Origin: Lachnospiraceae bacterium UBA4380
Lineage (GTDB): Bacteria > Bacillota > Clostridia > Lachnospirales > Lachnospiraceae
Length of the DNA stretch: 32,899 bases
Assembly: GCA_002390025.1 (NCBI GenBank)
Contig: DGRU01000150.1
Location: 1-32,899 of the forward strand
Direction: 5' to 3'
The position numbers and the translations under genes are program-made. This document shows positions 30,502 through 32,899 of this stretch, piece after piece. Positions within the stretch are counted from its first letter, which is position 1; every line of letters starts with the position of its first letter. The notes below the pieces were generated by a model. That model made no database searches and was not told the DNA's origin. It saw nothing but the letters and a program-made list of their open reading frames with translations.

Positions 30502-32763
30502 ATGAATATTCAGTTTCTGGATAAGGAAAGAATTTTTAAGATCGATACAGAGCACACCAGCTATGTGATGGCTGTGATGGACGACGAAAAGTTCCTGGAG
30601 CATGTGTATTTCGGAAGGCGCGTAGGAGATTCCGATCTGCGCTATATGCTGAGGTATATGGAGAATCCTTTCCTCCCCTCCTCCAATAACGGCGAGCGCG
30701 GCAAGGTTCTGGCAAGCATGAAGCATGAGCTTCCCGGCGAGCTGAACGGCGATCACCGCGACGGCGCCGTGACGATCCGGACTCAGGCAGGACACACCGC
30801 TGTCCAGCCCTATTATGTTTCCCATCGTATTTTCCGGGGCAAGGAGCGCCTGGAGGGACTTCCTGCCACCTTCGGCCATGAAGAGGATACGATGTCGCTC
30901 GAGATCACCATGGAGGATCCGGTCCTGCATGTCCGCTTCCTTCTGACTTATTCCGTCTTTGCAGACACGGATGCTGTCATGCGCAGTATGCGGGTCATCA
31001 ACGACGGGACAGAGCCTGTCCGTCTTGAAAAGGTCCTGTCTCTGTCTCTGGATATGGACTGCACAGACAGAAACCAGAAGCCCTACCGCCTGCTGACTCT
31101 GGACGGCATGTGGGTCCGCGAGCGCCATATGAATTTCCGCGATATCGGATACGGTTTCCAGGGCGTATGCTCCAACAGGGGCGAGACGTCCCACCACGAA
31201 CAGGCCTTCCTGGGACTGGTATCTCCGAGCGCGACCTGGCACGAGGGCGAGGTCTATGGTTTCCATCTGATCTATTCCGGCAATTTCCGGGGACAGGTCG
31301 AGCGCGATTCCTATGAGGCGCTGCGCGTGACACTCGGGATCAATCCCGACCGTTTTGCCTTTACCCTGCAGCCCGGCCAGAGCTTCCAGGCACCCGAGGG
31401 CGTCATGGTCTTCTCGGCAGAGGGCCTCAACGGGATGTCTCACACCTTCCACGACCTCTACAGGAATCACCTGATCCGCGGCGTCTGGAAGGACAAAAAG
31501 CGTCCCATACTCATCAACAACTGGGAGGCGACCTATTTTGATTTTGACGAGACCAAGCTTCTGGATATTGCCCGCGACGCGAAAAAGTGCGGCATCGAGA
31601 TGCTGGTCATGGATGACGGCTGGTTCGGCAAGCGCGATCTGGATGTTTCCGGTCTGGGCGACTGGGTCGTCAATGAGAACAAGATCAAGGGCGGTCTCAA
31701 AAAACTGGTCGATCAGGTCAATGCCCTGGGCATGAAGTTCGGCATCTGGTTTGAGCCCGAGATGATTTCGCCCGATTCCGATCTCTATCGGGCGCATCCG
31801 GACTGGGCCATCCGCATTCCCGGACGCGAGCCCATCCAGCTCCGCAATCAGTATGTTCTGGACCTGTCCCGCAGGGAAGTGCGCGACACAGTCTACGACA
31901 TGATCGCTGCCGTTCTCCGGAGCGCAAATATCGAATATGTCAAATGGGATATGAACCGGACACTGACCGATTTCGGCAGTGCCAGCCTCGGCGCAGAGAA
32001 CCAGGATGAGCTCTGCCACCGCTATGTGCTCGGCCTCTATGAGATGCAGGACCGTCTGACTAAGGATTTCCCTTATCTTCTGCTGGAGAACTGCTCCGGC
32101 GGCGGAGCCCGCTTCGATCCCGGCATGCTCTATTACAGCCCCCAGATCTGGTGTTCCGACGACACAGATGCTGTGGAGAGACTGATGATCCAGGAAGGCA
32201 CATCCCTGATCTATCCGCTCTCGACCATGGGCGCCCATGTCTCCGTCACACCCAATCACGTGGTGGGACGCTGCACCAGCTTTGAGACCCGCGGAAACGT
32301 CGCTCTGGCAGGCACCTTCGGCTACGAGCTCGATATCACAAAACTCAGCGAGCAGGATATCGCGCAGATCCCTCACCAGATCGCCCTCTACCACAAATAC
32401 AATGACCTGATTCGCCGCGGCGACTATTACCGGATCGCCTCCTACCGCGAGAATCATCTGTTTGACAGCTACTGTGTTGTTTCCAAAGACAGGACAGAAG
32501 CCCTGATCACCTATGTTCAGGTGCTCAAGGTTCCCGAAGACCGCAGCCGGATCCTGCGGATTCCCGGCCTTGATCCCGACAAGGAATACGCCGTAATCGT
32601 AGATCAGACCGGCGACATTGCCCCCGAGGATGACAGGACCATGGTGCTCCCCGTCGGTCCCCGGACAAAGATGCGCGGCGATGCCCTTATGTATGCGGGA
32701 CTTCCCATGCCCAACTTCTGGGGGGACTTCCGCTCTGCCCTGATCTATCTCTCTGAAATCTGA
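30502..32763 (+). CDS. Alpha-galactosidase, GH36
   Basis: A 753-residue cytoplasmic glycoside hydrolase that releases alpha-1,6-linked galactose from melibiose, raffinose and related sugars. The N-terminal beta-sandwich (about 1-330) precedes the TIM barrel. WEATYFDF, MLVMDDGWFGKRD and IWFEPEMI are in order. The nucleophile is D483 in KWDMNR and the acid/base D553 in CSDDTD, 70 residues apart as in Geobacillus AgaA. CSGGGARFDPG lies between them. Length and motifs match the AgaA/RafA subgroup. There is no signal peptide, so the substrate must be imported. No transporter or sugar regulator is in the window. GAGGGG about 12 bases upstream serves as ribosome binding site. Confidence 0.96.
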   Translation: MNIQFLDKERIFKIDTEHTSYVMAVMDDEKFLEHVYFGRRVGDSDLRYMLRYMENPFLPSSNNGERGKVLASMKHELPGELNGDHRDGAVTIRTQAGHTAVQPYYVSHRIFRGKERLEGLPATFGHEEDTMSLEITMEDPVLHVRFLLTYSVFADTDAVMRSMRVINDGTEPVRLEKVLSLSLDMDCTDRNQKPYRLLTLDGMWVRERHMNFRDIGYGFQGVCSNRGETSHHEQAFLGLVSPSATWHEGEVYGFHLIYSGNFRGQVERDSYEALRVTLGINPDRFAFTLQPGQSFQAPEGVMVFSAEGLNGMSHTFHDLYRNHLIRGVWKDKKRPILINNWEATYFDFDETKLLDIARDAKKCGIEMLVMDDGWFGKRDLDVSGLGDWVVNENKIKGGLKKLVDQVNALGMKFGIWFEPEMISPDSDLYRAHPDWAIRIPGREPIQLRNQYVLDLSRREVRDTVYDMIAAVLRSANIEYVKWDMNRTLTDFGSASLGAENQDELCHRYVLGLYEMQDRLTKDFPYLLLENCSGGGARFDPGMLYYSPQIWCSDDTDAVERLMIQEGTSLIYPLSTMGAHVSVTPNHVVGRCTSFETRGNVALAGTFGYELDITKLSEQDIAQIPHQIALYHKYNDLIRRGDYYRIASYRENHLFDSYCVVSKDRTEALITYVQVLKVPEDRSRILRIPGLDPDKEYAVIVDQTGDIAPEDDRTMVLPVGPRTKMRGDALMYAGLPMPNFWGDFRSALIYLSEI

Positions 32764-32794
32764 AAAAAGAAAAGGCACCCCTCTTTTTCTTTTT
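32764..32794 (+). terminator. A/T-rich terminator hairpin
   Basis: Directly after the stop codon, AAAAAGAAAAG pairs with CTTTTTCTTTTT around a short GC-containing loop; the 3' arm is the T-run. Confidence 0.6.
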
Positions 32795-32803
32795 AGAAGA
32801 TGA

Positions 32804-32869
32804 AAACTGCCGATGCTCTGAAGATCATCCACCTTAACAGATCTTCAGGGAATCGGCAGTTTATTCTTT
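32804..32869 (+). terminator. Second, long terminator hairpin
   Basis: AAACTGCCGAT (32804-32814) pairs with ATCGGCAGTTT (32852-32862). After a three-base internal loop, CTGAAGATC (32818-32826) pairs with GATCTTCAG (32840-32848). ATTCTTT follows. Confidence 0.78.
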
Positions 32870-32899
32870 ATCTAGCAGTTTATTCTCTATCCGGCAGTT
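32854..32899 (+). repeat. 19-base tandem repeat running off the window
   Basis: Units at 32854-32872 and 32873-32891 share GCAGTTTATTC and TATC, and a third begins at 32892. The first unit starts inside the 3' arm of the terminator hairpin. Confidence 0.75.

Noticed and set aside
29395..32832. A 1145-codon open frame on the minus strand opposite mrp and the alpha-galactosidase gene
   Set aside because: It mirrors two certain genes and spans their non-coding gap. Its protein has no domain I recognise. Long antisense frames are expected from the codon bias of GC-rich genes.

Overview
The window reads as a chromosomal segment of a fairly GC-rich, Gram-positive anaerobe of the Clostridia, most likely Lachnospiraceae. 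This is inferred from content: Shine-Dalgarno-led genes, the order DUF1292 / RNase J / MltG-like / TrmR / U32, a DUF6472 mini-protein, a choline-binding-type secreted protein, an acyl-ACP thioesterase, CvfB, a CdaR-type regulator, and a tRNA-Gln without an encoded CCA. The genus cannot be told. There is no phage, insertion sequence or CRISPR array, so this is core chromosome whose novelty lies mainly in leaders, repeats and some multidomain proteins.

Layout. 104-5208 (+) is an RNA-metabolism and cell-wall run: DUF1292, RNase J with a basic N-terminal extension, a short MltG-like membrane protein, TrmR-type O-methyltransferase and a U32 (TrhP-type) protein; the last two fit tRNA U34 5-methoxyuridine synthesis. 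5386-8378 (+) encodes the K+ uptake pair TrkA and TrkH, each behind a structured leader; a related hairpin occurs in both leaders. 8491-8563 is tRNA-Gln(CTG) with its own promoter and terminator. 8951-12657 (+) holds a secreted amidase-like protein with wall-binding repeats, an acyl-ACP thioesterase and CvfB. 12957-15710 (+) holds a CdaR/PucR-type regulator, an S41 protease and a 58-residue Cys-rich protein. 15801-20847 (+) holds an SPFH protein with three zinc ribbons, a zinc-ribbon membrane protein resembling Bacillus YdjG, and a membrane-anchored CotH-family kinase.

21086-23367 (-) carries proA, rlmH and a small XRE regulator. Divergent from it, 23549-26485 (+) encodes a 978-residue NTF2/PAS/coiled-coil/HATPase protein that may be translated from a leaderless mRNA. 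An alpha/beta hydrolase (+), a NYN-LOTUS RNA-binding protein (-), an Mrp-type Fe-S ATPase (+) and a GH36 alpha-galactosidase (+) follow.

Most notable: the SPFH / YdjG-like / CotH group as a possible envelope module without a visible pspA; the paired Trk leaders; two sets of direct repeats in the mrp leader; and the sensor-like ATPase that lacks a recognisable phosphoacceptor domain.
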